From: Ureibacillus manganicus DSM 26584
Lineage (GTDB): Bacteria; Bacillota; Bacilli; Bacillales_A; Planococcaceae
Reading direction: 5' to 3'
Assembly: GCF_000772945.1 (NCBI RefSeq)
Contig: NZ_JPVN01000010.1
Location: 1 to 64,000 of the forward strand
Length of the DNA stretch: 64,000 nt
Shown here: one piece after another, positions 30,511 through 40,206 of the stretch
Layout of the letters: each line of letters opens with the position of its first letter
Numbering within the stretch: position 1 is the first letter of the stretch
Translations under genes and position numbers: made by a program
The notes under the pieces: model-generated
Database searches by the model: none
What the model was told of the DNA's origin: nothing
Seen by the model: the letters and a program-made list of their open reading frames with translations, nothing else

Positions 30511-30867
30511 GTTTTGTACTCCCTTTCTCTAAGCCAGGACACTAACAGTCCCTAAATCATACGATTTATTATAGCTGATTAATTTAAAAAATTATAGTGT
30601 AGAAGCTATCCTTCACTAAAATTTGTAGAACGTTGACGTTTAACACAATGAAATATGTGGTTTACTCAATGGCATATGAAAACATACATCCTCGAAAAAA
30701 CTCTAAAAGTTTTTGTTTCAATTCAACATCTTACATTGTATTTCTATTTTGCCCTAAGAACAATTAAAAAATTTATTTAACTTATTACATTCATAAGACT
30801 AATTTCGACTATTTACATGACGAATTAATAATAATTAGGTTCTCTCGACATGTTTATGTAATATTGT
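30511..30867 (-). promoter_or_regulatory. Intergenic region upstream of mreB with possible -10 boxes
   Basis: This is a 357-bp AT-rich gap between the radC terminator and mreB. On the minus strand TATAAT occurs at 30568-30573 and again at 30591-30596, but neither has a good -35 box. No ORF, repeat or other structure was recognised. Confidence 0.35.
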
Positions 30868-30894
30868 AAAAAAAAACGACCCGAAATGGGCCGT
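30868..30894 (-). terminator. Terminator downstream of radC
   Basis: The stem ACGGCCC/GGGTCGT (one wobble) has a 5-nt loop and a T9 tail on the minus strand. It separates radC from mreB. Confidence 0.85.
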
Positions 30895-30939
30895 ATATAT
30901 ATCATAATATACTATTTCATTAAATTTTTATAAAAATTA

Positions 30940-31638
30940 TTACATATATCCCTTTTCTTTTAAGCTAATAAACTGATGATCACCAATGATAATATGATCA
31001 ATTAAATCTATTCCAATAATATACCCCGCCTCTTGAAGTCGTTTTGTAACATCAATATCTTCAGGACTTGGTGTTGCTATTCCACTTGGATGGTTATGAG
31101 CACAAATGATTGATGCAGCCGAACGCTTTACTGCTTCGCGGAATATTTCTCTTGGGTGTACAATGGAGGAATTGAGACTACCAATAAAAATGGTTTGTTT
31201 ATGAAGCACTTGGTTTTTAGTATTCAAAAATAGCGTCACAAAATGCTCCTGATTCAAAGATGTCATTTCAGGCATAAGGTAACTTGCAGCATCTTGTGGA
31301 GATTTAATAGTAAAACGATTATTTACTTGCATCTGAGCTAATCTTCTACCAAGCTCTATAGCTGCTAACAATTGAACTGCTTTAGCTTCTCCAATCCCTT
31401 TAATTGAAACAATTTCCTCTAAAGTAGCATGTTTTAATTCATGAATTTTTTCAAAATAGTTTAAGATTCGATTTGCTAGTGTCAAGACGGACTCACTTTT
31501 TGTACCCGTACGAAGTAAAATAGCAATTAACTCTTGGTTGGAAAGGCTTTGTGCTCCTTGTCTCATTAATCTTTCCCTAGGACGATCATTAACATGAACA
31601 TCACGAATCATTAACTCCGGTAACACGTTTACTCCCAT
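30940..31638 (-). CDS. radC: RadC/JAB1 family protein
   Basis: A 232-residue MPN/JAB-family protein. The N-terminal helical UPF0758 domain has a helix-hairpin-helix (EEIVSIKGIGEAKAVQLL). The C-terminal JAMM metal site is visible as ICAHNHPSG...PSPEDID. The old name DNA repair protein comes from an E. coli misassignment; the true role is unknown. The order maf-radC-mreB is the conserved Bacillus order. Confidence 0.93.
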   Translation of the reverse strand: MGVNVLPELMIRDVHVNDRPRERLMRQGAQSLSNQELIAILLRTGTKSESVLTLANRILNYFEKIHELKHATLEEIVSIKGIGEAKAVQLLAAIELGRRLAQMQVNNRFTIKSPQDAASYLMPEMTSLNQEHFVTLFLNTKNQVLHKQTIFIGSLNSSIVHPREIFREAVKRSAASIICAHNHPSGIATPSPEDIDVTKRLQEAGYIIGIDLIDHIIIGDHQFISLKEKGYM

Positions 31639-31645
31639 TCATTAA

Positions 31646-32239
31646 TCACTCCCGAATATGTAAAATATTTAAAGTGATCAACTTTTCAAAAACCGTAGCT
31701 AGTGGAAATCCTACAACGTTATTATAATCTCCTTCTATTCGATCGATAAATAGGGCACCACCTGTTTGGATGCCATATCCACCTGCTTTATCAAAGGGAT
31801 CCCCAGAATCAACATACGCTTTAATTAGAGCGCTAGATAGTTTCTTAAAATATACTTTGGTTTCTTCTACAAACGTTTCTTCCGTTCCATTCTCAGTGAG
31901 TATGGCTATAGCAGTCATTACAGAATGGCAATTATTTGAGAGTTTCTCTAAATGAGATATCGCTTCTTCTGTAGTTTTTGGTTTATGGAGAAGTTGATTT
32001 TGAAAAACAACAATGGTATCTGCACCAATAATAGATTTGCCTTTTTCTCTTTTTGCAATGTCTCTAGCTTTTAATAATGCTACTTCCCGCACATAGTTTT
32101 CCATAGTACTCATCTTTACGGATGTTTCTTCAACATTACTCGCTATAACTTCAAAGGGTACTCCAAGTTTTGAAAATAATTCTTTTCTTCTTGGCGAAGC
32201 TGAAGCAAGCACGATACTGTGATTCGTAGTAAATTTCAT
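31646..32239 (-). CDS. maf: Maf nucleotide pyrophosphatase
   Basis: A 197-residue Maf/HAM1-related NTP pyrophosphatase (dTTP/UTP-type), linked in Bacillus to septum control and competence. The signatures LASASPRRKELF, IIGADTIVV and DKAGGYGIQ are intact. I chose ATG 32239, with TAGGAGG seven bases upstream; an earlier reading from 32263 lacks a ribosome site. It lies seven bases before radC. Confidence 0.94.
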   Translation of the reverse strand: MKFTTNHSIVLASASPRRKELFSKLGVPFEVIASNVEETSVKMSTMENYVREVALLKARDIAKREKGKSIIGADTIVVFQNQLLHKPKTTEEAISHLEKLSNNCHSVMTAIAILTENGTEETFVEETKVYFKKLSSALIKAYVDSGDPFDKAGGYGIQTGGALFIDRIEGDYNNVVGFPLATVFEKLITLNILHIRE

Positions 32240-32333
32240 GACCATTCCTCCTACTGCTATCATACCTCGAGAAAATTGTTTTGGAAAATTCCGCAGAACG
32301 TTAATAATCTAGTTTTAGTCAAAATCCACACTG

Positions 32334-32990
32334 TTAAAATTGAATTTTAAGACAGTCATTCAACTCGAAATAATGCTTTAATAAATGTACACGAGTCACA
32401 TCTAGATCACTTGAAAGATTCGCCATTGCTACAGTAATCGTTTGCCAATCTTCGGGTAAATTTTCTGGGATTTCTGTACTTTCAAAATAAAATTTTGAGC
32501 GATCTTCACTAGATAGTAAAATTGGGATATTTTGAATCGATGGATTCGTACAACCTCCAGCAGAAAAATTTAATTCTTTTATAAAAGATTGTGGATTATC
32601 TGATCTAGTAATCCCTTCTTTTACCGTTGAAAGTTCTGACCAAATATAATAGTTATTCTCCACTTTAATGATGGCACTTGTATTTAAAGTGGGATATGCT
32701 GCCATATATTCCGTCGCTCCATTAAATGTTGAAAAAACACCGTACTGATTTGCATAAAATTTTTCAACAAATAAATCACTAGAAGGTGTATTTGTTTCGG
32801 TTCCATTTGACTGTACAGGGATAGTTTCTTCTTGTCCTTCTTGATTTGGTTCAACTGTCTCCGGAAGTTCCACCGTATTCATAGAATTTAAAATAAACAC
32901 AAAAAATATTACACCTATTACTCCCGCTACTGATCCGAATATTGCAGCTTGTATCAGTTCTGTTTTACCGATTACTTTGTTAAATTTCAT
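32334..32990 (-). CDS. SpoIIB-like membrane protein with SPOR-type region
   Basis: A 218-residue protein with a membrane helix at about residues 15-40, an acidic Pro/Glu/Thr-rich linker, and a segment resembling a SPOR domain (FYANQYGVFSTFNGATEYM). It sits between maf and folC, the place of spoIIB in B. subtilis. SpoIIB also has a helix and a SPOR domain and guides SpoIIDMP to the septum during engulfment. Sequence similarity is weak, so the call rests mainly on layout and position. AGAGGTG precedes ATG 32990. Confidence 0.6.
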   Translation of the reverse strand: MKFNKVIGKTELIQAAIFGSVAGVIGVIFFVFILNSMNTVELPETVEPNQEGQEETIPVQSNGTETNTPSSDLFVEKFYANQYGVFSTFNGATEYMAAYPTLNTSAIIKVENNYYIWSELSTVKEGITRSDNPQSFIKELNFSAGGCTNPSIQNIPILLSSEDRSKFYFESTEIPENLPEDWQTITVAMANLSSDLDVTRVHLLKHYFELNDCLKIQF

Positions 32991-33027
32991 GCATATCACC
33001 TCTAGTCTACCGTATCAAAACTATAAC

Positions 33028-33058
33028 AAAAAAAGACAAGGACGGTGTCGCCTCGTCT
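33028..33058 (-). terminator. Terminator downstream of the folC pair
   Basis: The stem AGACGAGG/CCTTGTCT (one wobble) has a 9-nt loop and a T7 tail on the minus strand. Confidence 0.75.
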
Positions 33059-33166
33059 AAAAAAAATATCGCATCTTCCCCCAATATTTGCGTATAATTT
33101 ACAAAAAACCGCACTACATTTCAAATACTAATAGGATTATATAAGTGTAGTATACCCACTACTAAT

Positions 33167-34423
33167 TCATTTTCTACTTAAAAATTGCTGACGAATTTCA
33201 GCTAATAAATACAGTGAACCCGTTACAATAATTTTCTCTCCTTTTGAATTTAACTTTTGAAATAGAGAGTCATTTTTCTCAATAATATATTTCTCGTTTG
33301 CATTCGACAACATTACTAATTCTTCGGCATTCATTGCACGAGGGTTTGAAAAATCAACAAAATAAAACTGATCACTAATCGTTTCTAAAATGGAAAGTAC
33401 AGCTTTTACATCTTTATCAGCCAACATCCCTATAATAAATATGATTTTTTCATTAGGAAATTGCTGCTTAATGGTTTGAACTAATTTTTCCGCACTATCA
33501 GGGTTATGTGCACCATCAAAAATTATGTTCTCAATTATTTCTTCAAACCGCCCTGGTACTCTAGTATTAGCTACTGCTTCTAGAACTTTCTCCGGTTCAA
33601 TTCTCAAGCTGAAATGATTAGCCACTTCTATAAATGAAGTAATTGCTATTGCCATATTTAAGCCTTGATGATTCCCTAAAAGGAAACGTTTTAAATTGTT
33701 GATCTGAATCCCTTTTAGGTCATTTCTATAAATATCACCATCTATCGCTAGGTCCACTAGAAACTCCTTCCCTAAACGATATAACGGTGCTTTTTTATCG
33801 TTTGCTTCCATTTCAATCACTTTTATCGCTTCAGGAGGTAGATCACCAATTACTACTGGTCGATTCTCCTTTATAATACCGGCTTTATGTTTTGCAATAC
33901 TCTCAATGGTATTACCTAAAAACCGAGTGTGTTCTAAAGCAATACTAGGGATAACGGATACAATCGGAGTAATAACATTAGTGCTATCTTCACGACCTCC
34001 CATACCAGCTTCTAATAATACTAAATCAACACCATTTTTATTAAAGTGAACAAATGCCGCGCAAGTAAGCAATTCAAAGTCAGTCAATAATTCACTGATA
34101 GAAGACTTTTTAAATAAATTAAAGATTTGATCCATTTCCTCTTCTGAAATGGGGATCCCGTTAATTTGAATTTGATCATGAACGTCCACTATACAAGGAG
34201 ACATAAACTTACCAACTGACAGTCCATGACTTCTTGCTATATTTTCAATAAACGTTAATGTCGATCCTTTACCATTTGTTCCCGCAAGATGAACTACATT
34301 TAAACCTTTATGTGGTTGATTTAACAGCTTTAATGCATTATTTATTGACGCAAGTCCTGGTTTAATGGATGTATCACTGAAGACACCCCATTTTTCTTTG
34401 TATTCATCGAGTTTTGGAATCAT
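33167..34423 (-). CDS. Second FolC-family protein (Mur ligase superfamily)
   Basis: A 418-residue protein of the folylpolyglutamate/dihydrofolate synthase family, directly downstream (6 bp) of another folC. The P-loop LAGTNGKGST, the HKAGIIK lysine region and FDGAHNPDS are intact, so ATP-dependent ligase activity is likely. The usual TSPH motif reads MSPC, and the N-terminus is divergent. It may be a folate ligase specialised for one of the two FolC reactions, or act on another substrate. Adjacent paralogues suggest an old tandem duplication. Confidence 0.8.
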   Translation of the reverse strand: MIPKLDEYKEKWGVFSDTSIKPGLASINNALKLLNQPHKGLNVVHLAGTNGKGSTLTFIENIARSHGLSVGKFMSPCIVDVHDQIQINGIPISEEEMDQIFNLFKKSSISELLTDFELLTCAAFVHFNKNGVDLVLLEAGMGGREDSTNVITPIVSVIPSIALEHTRFLGNTIESIAKHKAGIIKENRPVVIGDLPPEAIKVIEMEANDKKAPLYRLGKEFLVDLAIDGDIYRNDLKGIQINNLKRFLLGNHQGLNMAIAITSFIEVANHFSLRIEPEKVLEAVANTRVPGRFEEIIENIIFDGAHNPDSAEKLVQTIKQQFPNEKIIFIIGMLADKDVKAVLSILETISDQFYFVDFSNPRAMNAEELVMLSNANEKYIIEKNDSLFQKLNSKGEKIIVTGSLYLLAEIRQQFLSRK

Positions 34424-34429
34424 TAGTAA

Positions 34430-35716
34430 TTATCCTTCTTTCTTTAAAAAGTTCTTGAGAAATTGCCGCACATCTGCAATGAAATATAGAGAACCAGTAA
34501 CAATTAGAATCTCATCTTCACATAGTTCAGCTAGTTCATTTTCAATTAATCTTCTCCAATTTTCATCTACCGCTATTGTATGATGGTTAGATTGGGAAGC
34601 TAAAATTTCAGCTTTCGCTCTACGTGGTAGTGAAATTTCAGTAAAGCTCATTTTATGTGCAACTTGATCCATCATTTCAATACTCTTATGATGGTCTTTA
34701 TCTTGAAGCGCAGCGTAAACAAATTTATATTTTTTGTTTGGTTCAACCTCTTTTAAAGTGTTTATTAATGAACTTGTCCCTTCTGAATTATGGGCACCAT
34801 CAATAATTACTTTTTCACCAATTCGTTCAAAACGTCCTTCCCACTTTGCATTTCGTAAAGAAGTACGAATGGTTTCCGCTGAAATGGTTAAATCAAAAAG
34901 AATTGAAGCCGTAATCGCTAATGCTGCATTTTCTACCTGATGTTCTCCTACCATTAAAAGAGGAATATCCATTATTTCATGAGAATTAAAGCTAAAGCTA
35001 AATTGTTGTGGATTGCCTTTCACAACATCAATTATTTGGATATCTTTTCCTAGGAAATAACTATCTGATTTCATTGCTTTTATTCTATCTTCTATTACTA
35101 GAAGAGCTTTTTCATTTTTTGCACCAACAACTACAGGTACTCCTTCTTTAATAATTCCTGCTTTTTCAAAAGCAATCTTTTCATAAGTATCCCCTAAAAT
35201 TTCTGTATGCTCTAAAGAAATGGTTGTGATTACAGATACTTCTGGTGTAATAATGTTCGTTGAATCAACCCGACCACCAATCCCAGTCTCAATCAATGCT
35301 ACATCCACTTCTTCATTCGCAAAATGTTGAAATGCAATTAACATCATCATTTCAAAAAATGTTGGATACTTTCCATCAAGTTTATCTTCAATGACCTCAG
35401 TTATTAAATTAGCATAATGTAAAAACTTTTCATCTGTTATTTGGTTTTTATTAATCGTCACTCGTTCGTTAGCTCTTTCTAAATGAGGAGAAGTAAATGC
35501 ACCAACCTGCAATCCATGGGTCATTAAGATCTCACGAGTAGCATTTAAAGTAGAGCCTTTTCCATTTGAGCCTGCAAAGTGGATGAATTTCGTGGTGAAG
35601 TGCGGGTTCCCCAGTTCTTTTAATATGATTTGAACCGCTTCTAATGGCTTCCCTTTATATTGACTAGCTTTTAATTGAAAAATAAAGTTTGTACATTCTT
35701 CTATTGAACGAAACAT
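34430..35716 (-). CDS. folC: Folylpolyglutamate/dihydrofolate synthase
   Basis: A 428-residue enzyme that adds glutamate to dihydropteroate and/or to folates. P-loop FAGSNGKGST, TSPHLERANERV, the carbamylated-lysine region FEKAGIIKEG and IDGAHNSEG are visible; the last usually reads HNP, so Pro is Ser here. It lies 73 bp after valS, the normal valS-folC order, and is probably the housekeeping copy. AGAGGTGA precedes the ATG. Confidence 0.92.
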   Translation of the reverse strand: MFRSIEECTNFIFQLKASQYKGKPLEAVQIILKELGNPHFTTKFIHFAGSNGKGSTLNATREILMTHGLQVGAFTSPHLERANERVTINKNQITDEKFLHYANLITEVIEDKLDGKYPTFFEMMMLIAFQHFANEEVDVALIETGIGGRVDSTNIITPEVSVITTISLEHTEILGDTYEKIAFEKAGIIKEGVPVVVGAKNEKALLVIEDRIKAMKSDSYFLGKDIQIIDVVKGNPQQFSFSFNSHEIMDIPLLMVGEHQVENAALAITASILFDLTISAETIRTSLRNAKWEGRFERIGEKVIIDGAHNSEGTSSLINTLKEVEPNKKYKFVYAALQDKDHHKSIEMMDQVAHKMSFTEISLPRRAKAEILASQSNHHTIAVDENWRRLIENELAELCEDEILIVTGSLYFIADVRQFLKNFLKKEG

Positions 35717-35789
35717 GTAGAATCACCTCTATGTGTGTAAGAAATATGAAAAAAATGCCCTAGTTTACACTAGGACATCTTTAATCATA

Positions 35790-38438
35790 TTACATATTCT
35801 TTAATTCTGCTAAACGTTTTTCAACTGCTTCGTGTTTTTCCTTATAATCTGCTAGTTTTTCACGTTCTTGAGCAACAAGTGCTTCAGGAGCTTTAGATAC
35901 GAACTTCTCATTCGAAAGTTTTCCGGAAACTAATTTTACTTCCTTAGCCCATTTTTCAAGCTCTTTCGTTAAGCGCTCAATTTCCTCATTTAAGTTAATT
36001 AGACCAGCTAGCGGTAAGAACAACTCAGCTCCAGTAACGACAGCAGTCATGGATTGACTTGGAACTTCTAAATTCACACCAATTGTAAGTGTTTCTGGAT
36101 TACAGAATTTTTCAACATAAGCACGGTTTTCTTCTAAAATCGCTTTTGTCTTTTCATCTTTTGCAGCAATGAATAAAGGTACTTGCTTACTCATTGGAGT
36201 ATTTACTTCTGCACGAATATTACGTACCGCACGAATGATCTCTGTAAGTAACTTCATGCTTTCTGCATCTTGTGCAAAGTTAAATTCTTCTTTAACTGTT
36301 GGCCAAGCAGCTACAGTAATAGACTCTCCTTCATGTGGAAGGTGTTGCCATATTTCTTCAGTAATGAATGGCATCATTGGGTGTAATAATCGCATTGTAT
36401 TATCTAAAACATATGCTAATACAGAACGAGTTGTTTTCTTCGCAGCTTCATTCTCACCATAAAGCGGAAGTTTCGCCATTTCAATATACCATGAACAGAA
36501 GTCATCCCAAATAAAGTTGTAAAGTTCACGACCTACTTCACCAAACTCATATTTGTCTGATAAAATTGTAACTCGATCAATTGTTTCATTCAGACGAGTA
36601 AGAATCCATTTATCTGCAACATTTAAATTACCAGATAAATCAATTTCCTCAAAAGTTAGACCTTCCATATTCATTAAAGCAAAACGGGAAGCATTCCAAA
36701 TTTTGTTTGCAAAGTTCCAAGTAGATTCAACTTTTTCAGTTGTATAACGTAAATCTTGGCCAGGTGACGAACCAGTTGCAAGGAAGTAACGAAGTGAGTC
36801 TGCACCGTATTGATCGATCACATCCATCGGGTCAACACCGTTTCCAAGTGATTTACTCATTTTACGACCTTCACCATCACGAACTAATCCGTGGATTAAT
36901 ACGTCTTTAAATGGACGTTCACCAGTGAATTCTTTTCCTTGGAAAATCATACGACTTACCCAGAAGAATATAATGTCATAACCAGTTACTAATGTATTAG
37001 TTGGGTAGTAACGTTTAAATTCTTCGTTTTCAGTATCTGGCCAACCCATCGTAGAAAAAGGCCATAATGCAGATGAGAACCATGTATCAAGTACGTCTTC
37101 ATCCTGCGTCCAGTTTTCGCTATCAGCTGGCGCTTCTTTTCCTACATAAATTTCACCAGTTTCATTATGGTACCAAGCTGGGATTTGATGACCCCACCAT
37201 AATTGACGAGAAATACACCAGTCGTGAACGTTTTCCATCCAACGGTTATACGTATTTTCAAAACGGTTTGGTACAAAGTTTACTTTTTCTTCATCATGAT
37301 TTTGAATTTCTAAAGCTTGCTCTGCAAGTGGTCCCATTTTAACGAACCATTGTGCTGATAGGTATGGTTCCACTACTGCTCCAGAACGTTCTGAATGTCC
37401 AACTTGATGTGTATGTGGTTCAATTTCTACTAACACACCTGCTTCTTGAAGATCTGTTACAATTTGTTTACGACATTCAAAACGATCCATTCCAGCATAT
37501 TTTCCAGCTAGGTCGTTCATAGAGCCGTCTTCATTCATAACTAAAATACGCTCTAGGTTATGGCGATTACCAACTTCAAAGTCGTTCGGATCATGGGCTG
37601 GAGTCATCTTAACAACACCCGTTCCAAATTCCATATCCACATAATCATCTGCTACAATTGGAATTTCCCGACCTACGATTGGGAGAATTACCGTTTTACC
37701 AACTAAATGCTTGTAACGCTCATCTTCAGGATGTACAGCAACACCAGAGTCCCCCAACATTGTTTCTGGACGTGTAGTTGCTACACGTAATTTACCTGAG
37801 CCATCTGCTAAAGGATATTCCATGTGATAGAATGCTCCTTCAACCTCTTTATGAATTACTTCAATATCAGATAGTGCCGTTTTAGCAGCTGGATCCCAGT
37901 TGATAATACGTTCACCACGGTATATTAAACCTTTTTCATATAATTTAACAAATACTTCTTTAACGGCATCTGATAGACCTTTGTCTAATGTGAATCGCTC
38001 ACGTGTATAATCTAATGCTAAACCAAGTTTAGACCATTGTGCACGAATATGACTAGCATATTCTTCTTTCCATTCCCAAGTTTTCTCAAGGAATTTTTCA
38101 CGTCCTAAGTCATAGCGTGAAATTCCATCTGCACGTAATTTTTCTTCTACTTTAGCTTGAGTAGCGATTCCCGCGTGGTCCATACCAGGTAACCACAGTG
38201 CATCATAACCTTGCATGCGTTTCATACGAATAAGAATATCTTGCAAAGTCGTATCCCATGCATGACCTAAATGTAATTTCCCGGTTACGTTTGGAGGTGG
38301 AATTACGATTGAGTAAGGTTCTTTCCCACTTTCAGGTTGTGCTTCAAAGTATTTACCTTTTAGCCACCATTCATAACGTCCTGTTTCGATACTTTGTGGA
38401 TCGTATTTTGTTGGCATTGAAATGTTTTGTTCTGTCAT
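35790..38438 (-). CDS. valS: Valyl-tRNA synthetase
   Basis: An 882-residue class I synthetase that charges tRNA-Val. The HIGH-type motif is GKLHLGH and the KMSKS motif is RKMSKSLGN. The CP1 editing domain is present between them, and the C-terminus ends in the coiled-coil arm typical of ValRS (from about residue 815). AAAAGGAGG precedes the ATG. Expression is controlled by the T-box leader upstream. Confidence 0.98.
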   Translation of the reverse strand: MTEQNISMPTKYDPQSIETGRYEWWLKGKYFEAQPESGKEPYSIVIPPPNVTGKLHLGHAWDTTLQDILIRMKRMQGYDALWLPGMDHAGIATQAKVEEKLRADGISRYDLGREKFLEKTWEWKEEYASHIRAQWSKLGLALDYTRERFTLDKGLSDAVKEVFVKLYEKGLIYRGERIINWDPAAKTALSDIEVIHKEVEGAFYHMEYPLADGSGKLRVATTRPETMLGDSGVAVHPEDERYKHLVGKTVILPIVGREIPIVADDYVDMEFGTGVVKMTPAHDPNDFEVGNRHNLERILVMNEDGSMNDLAGKYAGMDRFECRKQIVTDLQEAGVLVEIEPHTHQVGHSERSGAVVEPYLSAQWFVKMGPLAEQALEIQNHDEEKVNFVPNRFENTYNRWMENVHDWCISRQLWWGHQIPAWYHNETGEIYVGKEAPADSENWTQDEDVLDTWFSSALWPFSTMGWPDTENEEFKRYYPTNTLVTGYDIIFFWVSRMIFQGKEFTGERPFKDVLIHGLVRDGEGRKMSKSLGNGVDPMDVIDQYGADSLRYFLATGSSPGQDLRYTTEKVESTWNFANKIWNASRFALMNMEGLTFEEIDLSGNLNVADKWILTRLNETIDRVTILSDKYEFGEVGRELYNFIWDDFCSWYIEMAKLPLYGENEAAKKTTRSVLAYVLDNTMRLLHPMMPFITEEIWQHLPHEGESITVAAWPTVKEEFNFAQDAESMKLLTEIIRAVRNIRAEVNTPMSKQVPLFIAAKDEKTKAILEENRAYVEKFCNPETLTIGVNLEVPSQSMTAVVTGAELFLPLAGLINLNEEIERLTKELEKWAKEVKLVSGKLSNEKFVSKAPEALVAQEREKLADYKEKHEAVEKRLAELKNM

Positions 38439-38469
38439 ATCGATTGACTCCTCCTTTTAAAAGTTTGTA

Positions 38470-38786
38470 AAAAGAAAAAAATAAAAAAACCCCTATCGTC
38501 ACAAAAAGGACGAAGGAGTTTTTAATTTATTTTCCGCGGTACCACCTTTATTCTAAGTCGAATGACATGGTTTTTAAAACCAACTGACATTTCGTCTTAG
38601 CTCTCGAATCGATAACGGTGTTTAACCGACATTTTGCTACTATCGTTCACAAAAGTTGCTCTTAGGCTACCTTCAAATGATTGCATTTGCGGAAACTTTT
38701 CAGCTACCGTTTCCTCTCTTTTGCAAGCAAGGTCATTTTACTCTTCCTATTCATCGCATCACATATTGAACTAAATTTTGAACTGT
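38470..38786 (-). ncRNA. T-box leader of valS
   Basis: The minus strand carries the T-box core AGGTGGTACCGCG (within 38531-38553) that pairs with the free CCA end of uncharged tRNA, followed by a terminator hairpin at 38488-38520 with a T7 tail. A Stem I region with a GAAACGG...AGTTTC arm lies upstream. A GTA triplet at 38668-38670, after GAAG, could be the valine specifier; that choice is tentative. Uncharged tRNA-Val should favour the antiterminator and switch valS (and perhaps the folC pair) on. Confidence 0.92.
38488..38520 (-). terminator. Regulated terminator of the valS T-box
   Basis: AACTCC...TCGTC pairs with GACGATAGGGGTT (wobble and one bulge) and a T7 run follows on the minus strand. 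It is the off-state hairpin, which competes with the T-box antiterminator. Confidence 0.85.
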
Positions 38787-38792
38787 TCATAT

Positions 38793-38820
38793 TGTATAAT
38801 ATACCACTAACAGTTTTCAA
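38793..38820 (-). promoter_or_regulatory. Sigma-A promoter of the valS T-box transcript
   Basis: TTGAAA (38815-38820), a 16-bp spacer and TATACA (38793-38798) on the minus strand place the transcript start near 38786. Confidence 0.6.
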
Positions 38821-38850
38821 GTGACAACAATTTAAAAGGAGAGAAAATAA

Positions 38851-39057
38851 TTGAAACGGAAAAAAAGAAGAGGTTATAACCCTTATTTGTTACCGCCCTT
38901 TTTACGAAAGATAAGATTTTATTGTAGACATTGCATTATTATTCCAATCGTGGTTTTTCAAGGATTTAGAGTATTGATTATACCAACGACAGGCGATTTC
39001 TTATTGTTACTGTTTTTAATGTGCATTGCTATTTTATTCTGGACTGACCTTATTTGA
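38851..39057 (+). CDS. Small hypothetical membrane protein
   Basis: A 68-residue reading frame with a very basic N-terminus (KRKKRRGYNPYLLPPFLRK) and two hydrophobic stretches (about residues 30-42 and 48-66). The start is TTG at 38851 with AAAGGAG upstream. It lies divergent from valS and converges on the spoVID-like gene, overlapping its 3' end by 24 bp. I do not recognise a family. The ribosome site and the positive-inside pattern support it as real, but the evidence is modest. Confidence 0.5.
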   Translation: MKRKKRRGYNPYLLPPFLRKIRFYCRHCIIIPIVVFQGFRVLIIPTTGDFLLLLFLMCIAILFWTDLI

Positions 39058-40053
39058 CTTTAAATCTAAAGGTGTATACGATTCACTTAAGCTTGCTAAG
39101 AAATCATCATCATCAAAGAAATAATCACTTGGGTCTTTCCTCTGCATTACATTTTCTGTGTTAACTAACTCTTCTATTGTATCTTCTTGCGGTAAAACTT
39201 GTGCTACTTCTTCAGTTAAAATTTCATTTTCAGAAACATGATTTATTGTTTGTGCATTAATCTCTTGCAATTGCTCTTGCTCTCGTTCAACATAGTTTAC
39301 ACTCTCCACATAATTTGGAGCATCATCAACTTCAACTACTTCCGCTACTTCTTCTACTTGATCATGTTTAGTAAGTGGCTTTAATTCTTCTGTTTGATCC
39401 TCTAGAATAAGTGGTTCTAATCTTTCTGTTCGATCCTCTAGAATAAGTGGTTCTAATTTTTCTGTTTGATCATCTAGAGTAAGTGGCTCTAATTCTTCTT
39501 CAACAACTTCTACAACTTCAAGGTTTGTAGATTCAGGTTGTTGAATCAGTTCTGCAAATGCCGAAGCACTTGGAATTTCTAGTGGTATATTATTCGATTC
39601 TAAATATGACTCGAATTGAATTACTTCATCTACTTCGTTAACCGGCTCCATAACAGGGTCAGTAATTGTGCAACAAACATCCCAATTATATGTAGCACTT
39701 GATCCATCATAAACATCATAACGAACATCTTCAATATAAAGCTCAGGGTGACAACCAGTTGGAACTTTTTCTTTAGGGAAATTCACTTCTAATGGTAATG
39801 CATATTCAAAATACCCATTATTCCCTGTTAGCTCCAAATGTTCAATCAGTGTACCTTCGCTGTAATCTGGAAGCTCATGCGGGTCAAATTGAACGACTGA
39901 AGTAATATGATATATTCCAACGAGTCTAAGTGCCTCTTCTGTTTCAATTAGTTGAAAGCGTGGTTTTATATCAACAGAAACAACATCTTCTACGACCCCA
40001 TATTCTTCAGGAAACACAAATTGTGTCTTTATATCCCAGTTATAATTTTGCAT
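39034..40053 (-). CDS. SpoVID-like spore coat morphogenetic protein lacking LysM
   Basis: A 339-residue protein. The N-terminal beta-rich region (VEDVVSVDIKPRFQLIE, ALRLVGIYHI) and its position just downstream of the heme operon fit SpoVID, which drives coat encasement of the spore. The middle has a 12-residue acidic repeat of the type EPLILEDQTEEL in about four copies, and the tail is acidic. B. subtilis SpoVID (575 residues) ends in a LysM domain; none is present here or in the flanking DNA in other frames. A ysxE-like gene does not follow it. Identity is likely but not certain. Confidence 0.6.
   Translation of the reverse strand: MQNYNWDIKTQFVFPEEYGVVEDVVSVDIKPRFQLIETEEALRLVGIYHITSVVQFDPHELPDYSEGTLIEHLELTGNNGYFEYALPLEVNFPKEKVPTGCHPELYIEDVRYDVYDGSSATYNWDVCCTITDPVMEPVNEVDEVIQFESYLESNNIPLEIPSASAFAELIQQPESTNLEVVEVVEEELEPLTLDDQTEKLEPLILEDRTERLEPLILEDQTEELKPLTKHDQVEEVAEVVEVDDAPNYVESVNYVEREQEQLQEINAQTINHVSENEILTEEVAQVLPQEDTIEELVNTENVMQRKDPSDYFFDDDDFLASLSESYTPLDLKSNKVSPE
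39375..39500. repeat. 36-bp coding tandem repeat in the spoVID-like gene
   Basis: About four imperfect copies of a 36-bp unit encode the acidic motif EPL(I/T)L(E/D)D(Q/R)TE(E/K/R)L. Confidence 0.75.
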
Positions 40054-40152
40054 TATATCCCTCCCGCTAATACAATATGCGATAGGATTTCAAGTATGCA
40101 AAATCTAATAATCAAAATTATAGAGAAAAAAGCATGGATATGCCTGATTATT

Positions 40153-40191
40153 AAAAAGTGCCTTTCTCAAAAGTAGAGAAAGACACTTTTT
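40153..40191 (-). terminator. Terminator downstream of hemL
   Basis: A 16-bp stem with a 7-nt loop. The single imperfect pair is G-U on the minus-strand RNA but A-C on the plus strand, so it is fitted to end the heme operon. Confidence 0.85.
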
Positions 40192-40206
40192 GGTAGTGAT
40201 TCAATT

